A model generated the notes under the pieces. That model was not told the DNA's origin, did no database searches, and was given only the letters and a program-made list of their open reading frames with translations. From the NCBI GenBank assembly GCA_963832875.1, contig CAWHWB010000002.1:1-64000 (forward strand): DNA of 64,000 nt. The letters run 5' to 3'. This document shows, piece by piece, positions 8,419-18,361 of this stretch. The first letter of the stretch is position 1; every line of letters starts with the position of its first letter. Position numbers and translations under genes: made by a program. Origin of the DNA: AP-15 sp963832875. GTDB lineage: Bacteria; Pseudomonadota; Alphaproteobacteria; ATCC43930; CGMCC-115725.

Positions 8419-10562
8419 GTCTTTCGGCCGAACTGCTTATTGCCTTCTTCGCTCTGTGCGCTGCGGGAGCGGCGGCGGCGCTCGCGGTACCGGAGCGGTG
8501 GATCGCGATCGTGCTGAGCGTGGTCGGGTCGCTTGCAGCACTAATTATCCTCGTTGCGAGCGTCCTCGTTCTCGTCGCCGGCAGCGTATTTCGCATCGAG
8601 CTGTGGTCGCTGCTTTCGCTTGGAACATTGGCACTGCGTGCGGACGGTTTCGCCGGCCTGTTTCTTTTTGTCACCGGTCTCGTCTATCTGCCGGTTTCGA
8701 TCTTTTCGGCCCGCTATATCGAAAAATACCGCACGGAATATAGCCTGCGCTATTTCAGCGTGCTCTATCACGCGCTGTTTGCCTCGATCGTCCTCGTCCT
8801 GATCGCCGGCGATGCAATCTCGTTCCTGTCAGGCTGGGAGGCTATGTCGATCCTCAGTTATCTTCTCGTCGCTTACGAACGCGATCATGGATCGAGCTCA
8901 CACGCCGCCTTCGTCATGCTGGCGATGAGCGAGGCTGGGACGATCGCCGTCGTGGTGGCGCTGATCCTGATCGGCCGGGTGGCCGGTACCCTCGATTTCG
9001 CTCGCCTCGGCGCGGCGCCGTCGGCGCTTGGTCCGCCGCTCGGTTGGGCCGTGTTTCTGCTGTCCTTTTATGGTTTCGCAGTCAAGGCGGGATTGGTTCC
9101 GGTCAGCAGCTGGTTGCCGCTGGCCCACCCGGTCGCGCCGACCAATGTCTCCGCCCTGTTGTCGGCGGTAATTGTCAACCTCGGCATCTACGGGATCATC
9201 CGCGTTAATCTCGACCTCGCGCCGGCGACGGGCGCCGGCCCCGGCCTCGTCGTTTTGGTCACCGGCAGCATCACGGCGCTGATCGGCATCCTCTACGCGA
9301 CCACCCAGGCGGAGATGAAGCGCCTGCTCGCCCACAGCACGATCGAGAATATGGGCATCATCGCGGCCGGCATTGGCGCCGGGATGACCTTTCTCGCTAC
9401 CGGTCACCGGGTCGTCGCCGGCATCGCGCTGATCGCCGCGCTCTATCATCTCACCAATCATTCGGCTTACAAGGCGCTCCTGTTTGTCGGCACGGGCACC
9501 GTCGAGGCCGGCACCGGCACCCGCGATCTCGACCGCCTAGGCGGCATCTTGCGGCGGATGCCGTGGACCGGCGGGTTTTTTCTGATCGGCGTGCTGTCGA
9601 TCTCGGCGCTGCCGCCGCTCAACGGCTTTGTCAGCGAATGGCTGACTCTGCAGATCATCCTGCGCTCGGCGGTGTTGTCATCGACCGGGATCAAGATCGT
9701 CTTTGCCGTCTCGGGTGCGCTGCTGGCGTTGACCGCTGGGCTCGCCGCGACCTGCTTTGCCAAGGTTTTCGCGATGGGCTTTCTCGGCATGCCGCGTTCG
9801 CCCGAAGCGGCTGGTGCGTCCGAGGCGCATTTTGGCGCCCGGCTACCGCTGGCGCTGCTCGCGCTTAGCTGCATCGCGCTCGGAATTTTGCCAACCTTTG
9901 TTATCCCGGTGCTCGATCGGGCAGTCGTGCCGATCACCCATGAAAGCGCGGTCGCGGCGCTGGTACCGCCCTTCTTCGCTCCGCAAACGCCGGGCGAGGC
10001 CCTCCCGCCGCAATTCCTCGCTGAATTCCACGATCTTGGCGCGCAGATCGGCCGCAACGTGCTGCCCGCCCGTGGCCTTGTCGTGCTGCATCGCGGCGAG
10101 GAGCGAAATCCGGTCGTGTTCGCGATGTCGACCTCCTACATGCTGGTCACCTTCGCCCTGGTACTGGCGATCGTGTTTGTCGTGTTCCGGCTGCTGACCC
10201 GTGGGCGCGCGCTGCTGCGGGGGGCCGTGTGGGCCGGCGGGCTACGCCGCCTTCGGCCCGAATTTACCTATACGGCGACAGGTTTTTCCAACCCCGTCCG
10301 AGTGATCTTCGCCGCGATCATGAGCCCGGCGACCATCGAGGACAGCACCGAAGCCGTCGCCCACCATTTTCTGACGGCGATCAAACGGGAGCAGACCGAA
10401 GTACACATCGTCGACCGTTTCGTTATCGATCCGCCGGTACGGGTCCTGGGCTGGCTGGCAAACCAGGTCCGCCGGATGCATCGTGGCCAGGTCAACGCCT
10501 ATGCGGCCTATGTTCTCTTGGCGCTGCTGGTAGTCCTTGTTCTCGGTGCGGGACTTCGCTGA
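8415..10562 (+). CDS. hyfB: Hydrogenase-4 subunit HyfB (NuoL-like)
   Basis: A 715-residue antiporter-like membrane subunit, close in size to HyfB/HycC (about 610-670). Conserved segments are SGWEAMSILSYLLVAYE (Glu in the proton path), FAVKAGLVPVSSWLPLAH (pumping Lys) and EMKRLLAHSTIENMGII. A hydrophilic stretch with a further C-terminal helix follows about residue 520. The start overlaps the previous stop by four bases (ATGA), implying translational coupling. It is the last gene of the operon. No hydrogenase maturation genes and no HyfA-type ferredoxin follow. Confidence 0.88.
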   Translation: MSLSAELLIAFFALCAAGAAAALAVPERWIAIVLSVVGSLAALIILVASVLVLVAGSVFRIELWSLLSLGTLALRADGFAGLFLFVTGLVYLPVSIFSARYIEKYRTEYSLRYFSVLYHALFASIVLVLIAGDAISFLSGWEAMSILSYLLVAYERDHGSSSHAAFVMLAMSEAGTIAVVVALILIGRVAGTLDFARLGAAPSALGPPLGWAVFLLSFYGFAVKAGLVPVSSWLPLAHPVAPTNVSALLSAVIVNLGIYGIIRVNLDLAPATGAGPGLVVLVTGSITALIGILYATTQAEMKRLLAHSTIENMGIIAAGIGAGMTFLATGHRVVAGIALIAALYHLTNHSAYKALLFVGTGTVEAGTGTRDLDRLGGILRRMPWTGGFFLIGVLSISALPPLNGFVSEWLTLQIILRSAVLSSTGIKIVFAVSGALLALTAGLAATCFAKVFAMGFLGMPRSPEAAGASEAHFGARLPLALLALSCIALGILPTFVIPVLDRAVVPITHESAVAALVPPFFAPQTPGEALPPQFLAEFHDLGAQIGRNVLPARGLVVLHRGEERNPVVFAMSTSYMLVTFALVLAIVFVVFRLLTRGRALLRGAVWAGGLRRLRPEFTYTATGFSNPVRVIFAAIMSPATIEDSTEAVAHHFLTAIKREQTEVHIVDRFVIDPPVRVLGWLANQVRRMHRGQVNAYAAYVLLALLVVLVLGAGLR

Positions 10563-10775
10563 AGTGTTTGGTTACGATCCCTAACGCCGTGCTCGCGTCT
10601 CCTGATGCTGCTGCACCGCCCGACGATGGCTACCAGACTGCATCCGAAAATCCGCGGTCCCTTCAGCGCCAGAAAGAAGAGCGAGAGGGCTGCTTGGGCT
10701 CCGTGGCGGGTTTACAGGACGAGAGAAAGGCTTCCGTCCGCCCGCCATGGAGCGCGCCCCCGCAACCATCTAACC

Positions 10776-10812
10776 AACACTCCCGAGCCGATTTGGCCGG
10801 GAGTGTTTGGCT
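10776..10812. terminator. Hairpin between convergent hyf-like operon and gyrB
   Basis: The left arm ccaacactcccg (10776-10787) pairs with the right arm cgggagtgtttgg (10800-10812), with an inner gcc/ggc extension. This strong hairpin in the 327-base gap between convergent genes is a plausible two-way terminator, although no long T run follows. Nothing else is recognised in 10563-10889. Confidence 0.55.
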
Positions 10813-10889
10813 TTCGACCACCCGATCGTAATCAATTCCCGCTTTGGGCAACGGCTTGCACTGGCCCGCCGCGGACGGCCGTAACGCGC

Positions 10890-13478
10890 TCATACATCGA
10901 GGTTGGCGACCGAGAGGGCGTTCGATTGGATGAAATCGCGGCGGGGTTCGACGAGGTCGCCCATCAGGGTCGAAAAGGTCTCTTCGGCCGAATCGGCGTG
11001 GCTGACCTTGACCTGGAGCAGGGCGCGGGCCTCGGGATCGAGCGTCGTTTCCCACAATTGCTCGGGGTTCATCTCGCCCAACCCCTTGTAGCGGGTGACC
11101 TCGATGCCGCGGCGGCCCAGTTCCATGACCGCCTCGACGAGACCGGTCGGGCCCGCGATCGGGGTCGTCTTGTCGCGGGCGGCGAGCGTGCCCGGGCGGG
11201 CGTAGGTCTGGCGCAGGCTGTCGCCATCGGCGTCGAGGCGGCGCGCCTCGGCGCTGCGCAGCAAAACCGCGTCGATCAGCCGGCGATCGGCGACCCCCTG
11301 GCGGGTGCGGCTCAGCACCAGCCCTTCCCCGGCGATCACCGTGCCCTGCCAGTTGCGCTCGTGCTCGGCGGCGGCGAGGTTGAGGCGCTCGGCGGTGCGG
11401 TGGGCCGCCTCGATGGCGCGGTTCGGGTCGGCTAGCAGTGCCGGCGACAACGCCCCGGCGATCGCCGCCTGCTCGATGACCGCGATGTCGCCGACCTTAG
11501 CCGCCAACACCTGCAGCGAGCGGCGCTGGACCCGCGCCTCTTCCAACAGTGCCCGCAGATCGAGGCCGGCGCGCTCGACCCCGTCATGCTGGGTGAACAC
11601 CGCGTCGCGCAATGCCGCATCGATGCAATAGGCTTCGAGCGCCGGATCGTCCTTCAGATAGACTGCCTTCTGGTTGCCGCGCTGCAGCCGATAGAGCGGC
11701 GGCTGCGCGATGTACAAAAATCCCTTGTCGATCAGGCTCGCCATTTGGCGGAAGAAGAAGGTCAGCAGCAAAGTGCGGATATGGCTGCCGTCGACATCGG
11801 CGTCGGTCATAATGATGATGCGGTGATAGCGCGCCTTTTCGGGATCGAAATCCTCGCTGCCGATGCCGGTGCCGAGGGCGGCGATCAGGGTTCCGATCTC
11901 GGCTGAGCCGAGCATCTTGTCGAAGCGGGCGCGCTCGACATTGAGGATCTTGCCTTTGAGCGGCAGGATCGCCTGAAAGCGCCGGTCGCGGCCTTGCTTG
12001 GCCGAGCCGCCGGCGCTGTCGCCCTCGACGATGAAGAGCTCGCTCTTGGCCGGGTCGCGTTCCTGGCAATCGGCGAGCTTGCCCGGCAAATTGGCAACGT
12101 CGAGCGCGCCCTTGCGCCGGGTCAGATCGCGCGCCTTGCGCGCCGCCTCGCGCGCGGCCGCCGCCTCCACCACCTTGGCGACGATCTTCTTGGCGTCGGC
12201 CGGGTGCTCCTCGAACCACTGCGCGAGCTTGTCGGCGGCGATCCCCTCGATCGCCGGGCGCACCTCGGAGGAAACCAGCTTGTCCTTGGTCTGCGAAGAG
12301 AATTTCGGATCCGGTACCTTGACCGAGAGGACGCAGGTCAATCCCTCGCGCATGTCCTCGCCGGTCAGCGCCACCTTTTCCTTTTTGGCGATGCCGCTAT
12401 CATTGGCATAGGCGTTGAGGGTGCGGGTCAGCGCCGCGCGGAACCCGGCCAGATGGGTCCCGCCGTCGCGCTGTGGGATGTTGTTGGTAAAGCACAGCAT
12501 CGTCTCGTGATAGCTGTCGGTCCATTCCATCGCGATTTCCAAGAGGACCTCGTCACGCTCGCCGCGGATCGCGATCGGCGGCGCGTGCAAAGCCTGCTTG
12601 GAGCGGTCGAGATAGCGCACAAAGGCTTCGAGCCCGCCCTCGAAATGCAAGGTGACGCTCTTCGGCTCGACGCCGCGCGCGTCGTTCAGCACCAGGGTCA
12701 CGCCGCTGTTCAAAAAGGCCAGCTCGCGCAGCCGGTGCTCGAGCGTCGTGAAGTCGAATTCGGTCTTGGTAAACGTCTCGGTGCTCGGCAGAAACGTGAT
12801 CTCGGTGCCGGTCGCCGGTCCGCGACGGCTCGAGCCCTCCGGCCAGGGCGGGGCCGGTCCGAGTTCGGCGAGCGCGGCCTCGGGGACCCCGTCGCGGAAC
12901 CGCATCAGCCATTCCGACCCGCCACGGAAAACCCGTAGGTCGAGCCGGCTCGAGAGGCCGTTCACGACCGAGACGCCGACCCCGTGCAGCCCGCCCGACA
13001 CCTTGTAGGCGTTCTGGTTGAACTTGCCGCCGGCATGAAGGTGGGTCATGATCACCTCGGCGGCAGAAACCCCTTCCTCGTCATGGATGCCGACCGGGAT
13101 GCCGCGGCCATTGTCGGTGACGGTGACCGAGCCGTCGGCGTTCAAGGTCACGACAACCGTGTCGCAATAACCGGCGAGCGCCTCGTCGATCGCGTTGTCG
13201 ACGACTTCGTAGACCATGTGGTGCAGGCCGGAGCCGTCGTCGGTGTCGCCGATATACATCCCGGGTCGCTTGCGCACGGCGTCAAGCCCGCGCAGGACCT
13301 CGATCGAGTGCTCGTCGTAAGTCTCGTCGATGCCGCTGCTGCGAACGGCGCCGTCATGGGACTCGCCGCTACCGGCGATTGCCGCGGGAGCCTTCTTATC
13401 GGGGACGCCGGCGTCCGGCGGTGCCCCGGAGACGGGGCCGGTCGATGCCTGCGGGGCGGGTGCGGAGCTGTTTGCCAT
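10890..13478 (-). CDS. gyrB: DNA gyrase subunit B
   Basis: An 862-residue type II topoisomerase ATPase subunit, which with GyrA introduces negative supercoils. The GHKL ATPase domain shows EVVDNAIDEALAG, VTDNGRGIPVG and VSGGLHGVGVSVVNGLS. The TOPRIM domain shows LFIVEGDSAGGSAKQGRDR and IIIMTDADVDGSHIRTLLL. It ends with the family tail MNPEQLWETTLDPEAR. The N terminus has a low-complexity Ala/Pro-rich extension of about 45 residues before the conserved core, so the true start could be internal. It is the last gene of the dnaA-dnaN-recF-gyrB block, 41 bases after recF. Confidence 0.97.
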   Translation of the reverse strand: MANSSAPAPQASTGPVSGAPPDAGVPDKKAPAAIAGSGESHDGAVRSSGIDETYDEHSIEVLRGLDAVRKRPGMYIGDTDDGSGLHHMVYEVVDNAIDEALAGYCDTVVVTLNADGSVTVTDNGRGIPVGIHDEEGVSAAEVIMTHLHAGGKFNQNAYKVSGGLHGVGVSVVNGLSSRLDLRVFRGGSEWLMRFRDGVPEAALAELGPAPPWPEGSSRRGPATGTEITFLPSTETFTKTEFDFTTLEHRLRELAFLNSGVTLVLNDARGVEPKSVTLHFEGGLEAFVRYLDRSKQALHAPPIAIRGERDEVLLEIAMEWTDSYHETMLCFTNNIPQRDGGTHLAGFRAALTRTLNAYANDSGIAKKEKVALTGEDMREGLTCVLSVKVPDPKFSSQTKDKLVSSEVRPAIEGIAADKLAQWFEEHPADAKKIVAKVVEAAAAREAARKARDLTRRKGALDVANLPGKLADCQERDPAKSELFIVEGDSAGGSAKQGRDRRFQAILPLKGKILNVERARFDKMLGSAEIGTLIAALGTGIGSEDFDPEKARYHRIIIMTDADVDGSHIRTLLLTFFFRQMASLIDKGFLYIAQPPLYRLQRGNQKAVYLKDDPALEAYCIDAALRDAVFTQHDGVERAGLDLRALLEEARVQRRSLQVLAAKVGDIAVIEQAAIAGALSPALLADPNRAIEAAHRTAERLNLAAAEHERNWQGTVIAGEGLVLSRTRQGVADRRLIDAVLLRSAEARRLDADGDSLRQTYARPGTLAARDKTTPIAGPTGLVEAVMELGRRGIEVTRYKGLGEMNPEQLWETTLDPEARALLQVKVSHADSAEETFSTLMGDLVEPRRDFIQSNALSVANLDV

Positions 13479-13519
13479 GTCTTTTGTGATCGACGCCTTT
13501 GTGAGTGAGCCTTCTCAGG

Positions 13520-14791
13520 TCAGAAACCGGATGCCGCCACGGTGCCGTCATGGACCGAGAAAAACTGGGCGCGATGCCGCAACGGTGCGAACAGCATTGC
13601 GTCGGTGCCGGTGAGCCATGCCTGGCTGCCGAGCCGATCGATTGCGTCGAACAGCGCCTCGCGCCGGCTCGCGTCGAGATGGGCGGCGATCTCGTCGAGC
13701 AGCAGCAGCGGCGGCTCGCCGCGCAAGGCCTGCTGCAGGCCGGCATGCGCGAGCAGGATCGAAATCAACAGCGCCTTCTGCTCGCCGGTCGAAGCATGTT
13801 CCGCGGCAATCCCGCTCGTCGCCAGGCTGACCAAGAGATCGCCGCGGTGCGGACCGAGTGCAGCCCCTCCGGCAAGGGCGTCGCTACGCCGTGCGGCGGC
13901 GAGCGCCGCGGCGAATTTCGCCTCGGCGGCGAGCGCCGGCATGTCGTCGAGCCAATCCTCGACGGCACCGAGTAGGACCAGGCGGGCCCGCGGAAACGGC
14001 CCCTCGGCTTCGGCGCAGGCGCGGTCGAGCCGCTCTACCGCGTCGCGCCGCGCGGCCGCGACCGCGACACCTTGCGCCGCCATGACCGCTTCGAGCGCCG
14101 CGAGCCATGCGGGGTCGGCCGGCCGATCGGCCGAAAATCCAGTGCGTAACAGCTGCGACCGCTGGCGCAAGGCTTGCTCATAGGCGCCGACCCGCGCAGC
14201 GTGCGCCGGGTCGAGAGCCAGCACCAGACGGTCGAGAAATCGTCGCCTGCCGCCCGGCCCTTCGAGAAACAGGCGGTCCATTGCCGGAATCAGCCAGACG
14301 ACGCCGAGTACCTCGCCGAGCCGTGCCTGGCTGCGCACCGGCTCGCCCTCGATGCGCACGACCCGGCGGTCGCGTTCCGCCCCACGGGGCGGGCCCCCGG
14401 GCATTTCGTCTCGCGCCTCAAAGCTTACGTCACGGCCGGTGCCGATGCTCAGGACCCCGCGGCGGGTAGCCACTTTCGCGGCCACCGCCCAACCTAGGTT
14501 CGGGACCTCCAACCGGTTTTCGCACGCCGTTCGCCGCCGGTCGACGTCGGTCAGTCTGGCCGCGCGCAACCCGCGACCGGGCGCCAGGAACGAGAGAGCC
14601 TCGAGCAGATTGGTCTTGCCGGCGCCGTTCGGCCCGGTCAGCACCACCGGGTCGGCGGCCAGCGTCACGCTGGCTCTGCGATAGTTGCGGAAATCCGTCA
14701 GCACCAAACGGGTCACGCCTACCCGCCGAGCGGACGGCGAGCCAACCGCGGCACCGGCGCCGCTGCGGGCTCCCTGTGCCTCGGCAAACAT
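13520..14791 (-). CDS. recF: DNA replication and repair protein RecF
   Basis: A 423-residue ABC/SMC-like ATPase that helps load RecA at single-strand gaps. Walker A is GPNGAGKTNLLEALSFL, the signature is ASTGEQKALLISILLAHA and Walker B is PLLLLDEIAAHLD. The ATG at 14791 was chosen because it lies in the dnaN-recF gap. An internal GTG nearer VTRLVLTDFRNY would give a more typical length (about 395). A TTATCCACC sequence (14819-14827), one base off a DnaA box, lies just upstream. Confidence 0.93.
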   Translation of the reverse strand: MFAEAQGARSGAGAAVGSPSARRVGVTRLVLTDFRNYRRASVTLAADPVVLTGPNGAGKTNLLEALSFLAPGRGLRAARLTDVDRRRTACENRLEVPNLGWAVAAKVATRRGVLSIGTGRDVSFEARDEMPGGPPRGAERDRRVVRIEGEPVRSQARLGEVLGVVWLIPAMDRLFLEGPGGRRRFLDRLVLALDPAHAARVGAYEQALRQRSQLLRTGFSADRPADPAWLAALEAVMAAQGVAVAAARRDAVERLDRACAEAEGPFPRARLVLLGAVEDWLDDMPALAAEAKFAAALAAARRSDALAGGAALGPHRGDLLVSLATSGIAAEHASTGEQKALLISILLAHAGLQQALRGEPPLLLLDEIAAHLDASRREALFDAIDRLGSQAWLTGTDAMLFAPLRHRAQFFSVHDGTVAASGF

Positions 14792-14895
14792 GTTGATTAT
14801 ATGGGGCTGACCGCCGCTTTTATCCACCCGGCCGAGGTCGCCGCAACCCACCGGAAAGCGCAAACCCGCCCGACCGCTCAAACACGTCCGACCGC

Positions 14896-16092
14896 TCAAA
14901 CCCGCATCGGCATCAGCACGTAAAGGGCGCTCGGATCGGCGCGATCGCGCACGATCGTCGGCGAGGCCGAATCCGACATGACGAATTGCGCGCCCTCGCC
15001 CTCGATTTGTGCAGCAATATCTAAGAGATATCGGGAATTGAAGCCGATTTCGAGCGGCTCGGCGAGATAAGTCGCGTCGATTTCCTCGACGGCGGTCCCG
15101 TTTTCCGGGCTCGTCGCCGACACCGCGAGGGTACCGCCATTGGCGCCGGGGGTGATCGCCAGCTTGACCGCCCGGCTCTTCTCGCTCGAGATGGTCGAAA
15201 CCCGGTCCACCGCTTCGGCGAACTCCTTGCATTTGACCTCGAGGATCTTGTCGTTGTGGGAGGGGATCACCCGATCGTAGTCGGGAAAGGTGCCGTCGAT
15301 CAGTTTGGAGGTCAGCGCCGCGGCGCCCTCCGGACCCGATCCGCGCAGGGCAAAGCGAATCTTGGTTTCGCTCAACGCTACTTCGATCTCGTCCTCGCTC
15401 TCCTCGACCAGTTTTCTCAGTTCGATGACCGTCTTACGCGGCACGATGATCCCGGGCATCCCGGCGGCACCCTCGGGCATGACCATTTCGACCCGGGCGA
15501 GACGGTGCCCGTCGGTCGCGACCGCGCGAATCACCGGCACCTCGTTGTTCTTGGTCGCGTGCAGATAAATTCCGTTCAGATAGTATCGGGTCTCCTCGGT
15601 CGAGATCGCAAACCGGGTGCGGTCGACCAGGGTGCGCAGTTCGACGGCGGTCAGGGTGAAGCTGTGCGCCAACTCGCCGCTCGCCATCACCGGATAATCT
15701 TCGGGCGGCAGACAGGCCAAGGTGAAGGTCGAGCGGCCGGAGCGCAGCACCATCGCGTTGCGCTCGCCGCCGTCCGAGCCATCGGGCGTCTCAATCTCGA
15801 TCTGCGCGCCTTCGCGCAATTTGCGGACGATGTCGTAGAGGGTGTGCGCCGGCGCGGTGGTGCGCCCGGCCCGCTCGACACGGCCTGGAACCTGCTCGAC
15901 GATCTCGAGATCCATATCGGTGGCGCTGAGCGCCAGCGCACCGCCGCCCGACCCGCCGCCTGCGGACTGGCCGGCGGCATCGGCCCGCAACAGCACGTTC
16001 GATAGAATCGGGATCGTGTTGCGCCGTTCGACGACGCTCTGCACATGGCCCAGAGCCTTTAGAAGAGCGCCCCGTTCGATGGTAAGTTTCAT
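14896..16092 (-). CDS. dnaN: DNA polymerase III beta subunit (sliding clamp)
   Basis: A 398-residue clamp that encircles DNA and tethers the replicative polymerase. It shows the start MKLTIERGALLKALGHVQSV, the repeated clamp folds, and the C-terminal SALYVLMPMRV typical of beta clamps. Somewhat longer than E. coli DnaN (366) because of an Ala/Gly-rich loop near residue 65 (SAGGGSGGG). It lies between dnaA and recF on the same strand. Confidence 0.96.
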   Translation of the reverse strand: MKLTIERGALLKALGHVQSVVERRNTIPILSNVLLRADAAGQSAGGGSGGGALALSATDMDLEIVEQVPGRVERAGRTTAPAHTLYDIVRKLREGAQIEIETPDGSDGGERNAMVLRSGRSTFTLACLPPEDYPVMASGELAHSFTLTAVELRTLVDRTRFAISTEETRYYLNGIYLHATKNNEVPVIRAVATDGHRLARVEMVMPEGAAGMPGIIVPRKTVIELRKLVEESEDEIEVALSETKIRFALRGSGPEGAAALTSKLIDGTFPDYDRVIPSHNDKILEVKCKEFAEAVDRVSTISSEKSRAVKLAITPGANGGTLAVSATSPENGTAVEEIDATYLAEPLEIGFNSRYLLDIAAQIEGEGAQFVMSDSASPTIVRDRADPSALYVLMPMRV

Positions 16093-16265
16093 GTTGGCTA
16101 CACACAGGGTTGGCGGACCCGCTCGGCACTGACCGGAGGCCCAGCCGATGCCCCCGCCACACCGGCCCGAAGGTCCGGCAGACGGGGCGGTATCCTAGCA
16201 CAAAACGATGCCGGCCCCAGCACGGGGTTTCGCGGTCGTTCCCAAACGCCGAACGGCCCGCCTGG

Positions 16266-17742
16266 TCAGCTTTGCAGCATCCGGCGCAGCAGCTCGACGT
16301 CTTCGGCGAGCACCGGATCGGTCAGCATCAGCTCCTCGATCTTGCGCACCGCATGGATTACTGTCGTGTGATCGCGGCCGCCGAATTTGCGCCCGATTTC
16401 CGGCAGCGAGCGGGTCGTCAGCTGTTTGGCGAGGTACATCGCGACCTGGCGCGGCCGGGCGACGATGCGGGCCCGCCGATCGGAGGTCATCTCGGCCAGC
16501 CTGACGTTGAAATGCTCGGCCACGCGGCGCTGGATCTCGTCGATCGTCACCCGCCGCTCATGGGAGCGCAACAGATCGTGCAGCTCCTCCTGCGCGCTTT
16601 CGAGCGTGATTTCGCGCCCGACCAGCTGCATGTTCGCGGTGATCCGGTTCAAAGCTCCTTCGAGCTCGCGGACATTCGAGGTGATCTTGTGGGCGAGGAA
16701 CTCCATAACCTTGGCCGGGATGCGCAAATTGGTCTGCTCGGCCTTCGACTGCAGGATGCCGAGGCGCAGTTCGTAGGTGGTCGGGTGCAGATCGGCGACC
16801 AGCCCCCAGCCGAGACGCGAACGCATGCGCTCTTCGAGTCCTTCGAGATCCGAGGGTGATTTGTCGGCGGAAATGACGATCTGGCGGTTTTGGTCGACCA
16901 GCGCGTTGAAGGTGTGGAAGAACTCCTCCTGGGTCGAATTCTTTGCCACTGATGAATTGAACATCGTCGATCATCAATAAATCGACGGAGCGAAACTCCT
17001 CCTTAAAGTCCATCGTCGATTTGAATCGCAATGCACGAATGAACTGGTACATGAACTTCTCGGCCGACAGATAAATAACCTTGCGGCCGCAGGCCTGCTT
17101 GCGGACATGCCAGGCTACGGCATGCATCAGATGGGTCTTGCCGAGGCCGACTCCGCCATAAAGGAAGAGCGGGTTGAACGGCACCGTGCGCACCGGGCCG
17201 GCGCAGGCTTCGGCGACCCGCCGGGCCGCGGCATGGGCCAACTCGTTGGGCTTGCCGACTACAAAATTCTCGAAGGTGAAGCGCGGATCGAGCCCCGACG
17301 GTTGTGTCCTTTCTTCGCCGTTTTCGAGCGCGGCGGCCGGTTCCGCGACCGGAGCCGACGGGGGGCGGTTTGCCATGGAATCCTCGCTGCGGGAGAAATC
17401 GGCGCGGCGGGCGAAATCAGGCGATCCGGCCGCGCGCGGGTCGGGTGCGACGATCACCAAAACCCGCTTGACCTGCCGGTTCTCTGCCCGCCACAGTGCC
17501 AGGATCCGGTCCGCGTAATGCGAGGCGACCCAATCGCGAAAAAACCGCGCCGGCGCGGCGATAATCGCCTCGCCGCCATCGACCCGCTGCACGCTGATCG
17601 GGACGAGCCAGCTGCGATAAGCGGTCTCCCCGACCTCTTGCTTCAGCTGGCCGAGAACTCGGTTCCATTGGGATTGCGACGTTGTTGTCGCGTCGTCGGC
17701 ACTCTCTGCTTGAGCTGTTTCCGCCACCACCGCACCCCCCAT
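16266..17742 (-). CDS. dnaA: Chromosomal replication initiator DnaA, apparent frameshift
   Basis: DnaA opens the chromosomal origin. The first part (17742 to about 16940) has domain I (QEVGETAYRSWLVPISVQR) and the AAA+ Walker A (YGGVGLGKTHLMHA) and Walker B (VDLLMIDDVQFISGK). The second part, read in another frame from about 16964 to 16266, continues TQEEFFHTFNALVDQNRQIV through domain IV with the box-binding motif FGGRDHTTVIHAVRKIEEL. The two join perfectly if one T is removed from GAATTC at 16936-16941, restoring GKES-TQEEF. Because dnaA is essential, a sequencing error is more likely than a true mutation. Without correction the N-terminal frame runs on as unrelated residues. Confidence 0.9.
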
Positions 17743-18100
17743 TAGGACGGCGGCACCCCCCGGTGCAAACGCCGGTGAATCTTACCCCTTGATCTTGTAA
17801 ATATCCGACGGCTCGATCGCCGCGCTGTGCAGACGCCAATCTCCCCCGAAACCTCGCTTTTATTAAGCATTGGGTCTCGGTAAAGCGGTAATTGCTTTGA
17901 CCTGACCTGGATTTACAAGGTGCCGACGTACTGTTCGGTGACGCCGACAGGTAATGCTAACTTATGTGTCGAAACGATGGCAAGCGACCGAAACGGGAAC
18001 ACAAACATTTTTTCGGTGGCTCGGACCACCCCGGCCCGGCTTGTTGTTTTCGTCGGAATCGCGCGGGCACTGCCGCCCGCGATGCGCCGCCGGTAGGGTG
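17743..18100. other. dnaA-rpsT intergenic region
   Basis: About 360 bases, moderately AT-rich around 17780-17930. This is a common place for promoters of dnaA and sometimes for oriC. No TTATCCACA-type DnaA boxes were seen on either strand, so origin function here is not supported. A short hairpin (cgcgggc at 18062-18068 pairing with gcccgcg at 18075-18081) lies just past rpsT and may end its transcript. Confidence 0.4.
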
Positions 18101-18361
18101 TCAGAGGGCGTTGATGCGGGTGGCGAGGCGCGAGAGCTTGCGGGCCACCGTGTTTTTGTGCAGCACACCCTTGGTGATCGCCCGGTGCAGCTCGGGCTGG
18201 GCCACCTGAAAGGCCGACTGGGCCGCCTGCCGGTCGCCGGTGGCGATCGCGGTCTCGACCTTTTTGACAAAAGTGCGCACCCGGCTGATCCGGGAGCGGT
18301 TGATCGCGGTGCGCTTCGCGGTCTGGCGGATGCGCTTTTCCGCCGATTTGTGAGTGGCCAT
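18101..18361 (-). CDS. rpsT: 30S ribosomal protein S20
   Basis: An 86-residue basic protein beginning MATHKSAEKRIRQTAKR and containing NRSRISRVRTFVKKVE, the standard bS20 signature. It binds 16S rRNA early in 30S assembly. It lies upstream of dnaA on the same strand, the usual alphaproteobacterial arrangement. Length matches the family (about 87). Confidence 0.97.
   Translation of the reverse strand: MATHKSAEKRIRQTAKRTAINRSRISRVRTFVKKVETAIATGDRQAAQSAFQVAQPELHRAITKGVLHKNTVARKLSRLATRINAL

Noticed and set aside
2933..10562. The operon as a functional [NiFe] hydrogenase or formate hydrogenlyase
   Set aside because: All four Ni-Fe ligand cysteines are missing, and no maturation or formate dehydrogenase genes are present in the window.
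17743..18100. Chromosomal origin in the dnaA-rpsT gap
   Set aside because: No DnaA boxes or AT-rich 13-mer-like repeats were seen.
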